A stretch of 64,000 bases of DNA, from positions 1,674,001-1,738,000 of the forward strand of contig NZ_CP045994.1 in NCBI RefSeq assembly GCF_016899425.1. Direction: 5' to 3'. The stretch comes from Burkholderia sp. MS389 (GTDB taxonomy: Bacteria; Pseudomonadota; Gammaproteobacteria; Burkholderiales; Burkholderiaceae). Of this stretch, positions 63,345-64,000 are shown in pieces; the first letter of the stretch is position 1, and each line of letters begins with the position of its first letter. The notes beneath the pieces were generated by a model that was given only the letters and a program-made list of their open reading frames with translations, had not been told where the DNA came from and ran no database searches. The position numbers and the translations under genes were made by a program.

Positions 63345-64000
63345 ATGACGACGTACACCTTTCGCAAGCCGAGCGCGCTGCCCGGTTTCGGCGTGACACT
63401 CGGCATCACGGTGGCCTATTTGAGCCTCGTGGTGCTGATTCCGCTCGCCGCCACGTTCCTGAAGACCGCGACGCTGTCGTGGGACCAGTTCGTCACCGCC
63501 GTCACGTCGCCGCGCGTGCTCGCGTCGTACCAGCTGACGTTCTCGGCCGCGCTCGGCGGCGCGCTGATCAACGCCGTGTTCGGCTTCCTCGTCGCATGGG
63601 TGCTGGTGCGCTACACGTTCCCGTTCAAGCGCCTCGTCGACGCGGTCGTCGACCTGCCGTTCGCGCTGCCGACGTCGGTGGCCGGCATCTCGCTCGCGGC
63701 CGTCTACGCGACCAACGGCTGGGTCGGCCAGTATCTGGCGCCGCTCGGCATCAAGATCGCGTTCACGCCGGCCGGCGTGCTGGTCGCGCTGACCTTCATC
63801 GGGCTGCCGTTCGTCGTGCGCACCGTGCAGCCGGTGCTCGAGGATTTCGAGCGCGAGCAGGAAGAAGCCGCCGCGTGCCTCGGCGCGTCGCGCTGGCTGA
63901 CGTTCCGCCGCGTCGTGCTGCCGGCCGTGCTGCCGGCGCTGCTCACCGGTTTCGCGCTGTCGTTCGCGCGCGCGCTCGGCGAATACGGGTCGGTGATCTT
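63345..64000 (+). CDS. cysT: sulfate ABC transporter permease CysT, partial
   Basis: 218 complete codons, cut by the window end. FRKPSALPGFGVTLGITVAYL at the N-terminus, DLPFALPTSVAGISLAAVYA and EEAAACLGASRWLTFRRVVL (EAA coupling loop) identify CysT (CysU). Works with Sbp upstream and, from gene-order knowledge, with cysW and cysA probably just beyond the edge. Confidence 0.95.
   Translation, partial: MTTYTFRKPSALPGFGVTLGITVAYLSLVVLIPLAATFLKTATLSWDQFVTAVTSPRVLASYQLTFSAALGGALINAVFGFLVAWVLVRYTFPFKRLVDAVVDLPFALPTSVAGISLAAVYATNGWVGQYLAPLGIKIAFTPAGVLVALTFIGLPFVVRTVQPVLEDFEREQEEAAACLGASRWLTFRRVVLPAVLPALLTGFALSFARALGEYGSVI

Overview
The window is GC-rich, densely coded chromosomal DNA of a betaproteobacterium, most likely a Burkholderia of the cepacia-complex type. 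The assignment rests on protein families and gene order (LexA of 215 aa, PyrD of 345 aa with a GTG start, a 165-aa UPF0303 protein, NodI/NodJ-like ABC genes, a Bpt/Aat pair, a stand-alone molbindin after ssuB). No species call is possible from the sequence alone.

Layout. 1-2.46 kb: a truncated GH18 chitinase (minus) diverging from a GbpA-type chitin-binding lytic polysaccharide monooxygenase. 2.68-13.3 kb: one long plus-strand operon for a type II secretion / MSHA-pilus-like machine: major pseudopilin, IagB-like transglycosylase, GspF, GspE, PilM/N/O/P-like inner-membrane proteins, a lipoprotein secretin with a long disordered tail, three further pseudopilin-like proteins and an OmpR-type response regulator without a kinase. 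13.7-18.6 kb: a chaperone-usher fimbrial operon (pilin, chaperone, usher, tip protein). 18.7-24.9 kb: cytochrome b561, tRNA-Leu(CAG), rnr, rlmB, an amiD-like amidase and rpiA. 25-29.8 kb: a FadR-type regulator, a Gfo/Idh/MocA oxidoreductase, a polar amino-acid uptake permease and binding protein, pyrD. 29.9-32.4 kb: the bacterial N-degron transferases Bpt and Aat with a NUDIX hydrolase, then initiator tRNA-fMet. 32.5-40.6 kb: UPF0303, an SMR transporter, a 3-hydroxyisobutyryl-CoA hydrolase-like enzyme, ssuDCB plus mop (no ssuE or ssuA), dusA and tRNA-His(GTG).

40.5-48 kb is the most accessory-looking part: small orphan genes, a plasmid-fertility-inhibition/ParB-Srx-like protein, a DUF695-RraB-like fusion, a phospholipase D/nuclease, and two pairs of structured non-coding elements ending in intrinsic terminators. 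All four share a CTCGTGC core. 48.3-64 kb returns to ordinary chromosome: an HxlR regulator with two matching operator-like repeats and a thioesterase, an aldo/keto reductase, MFS transporter + M20 peptidase + divergent LysR, selU overlapping a CTCC-motif permease, nodIJ-like ABC genes, a universal stress protein, lexA with two perfect SOS boxes and a small downstream partner gene, and the start of a sulfate uptake operon (sbp, cysT, cut by the window end).

The strongest candidates for something under-described are the tandem CTCGTGC small-RNA-like elements (40.9-41.2 and 43.4-43.7 kb), the T2SS/MSHA-like machine with its built-in transglycosylase and orphan regulator, the small gene co-transcribed with lexA, and the selU-permease pair.
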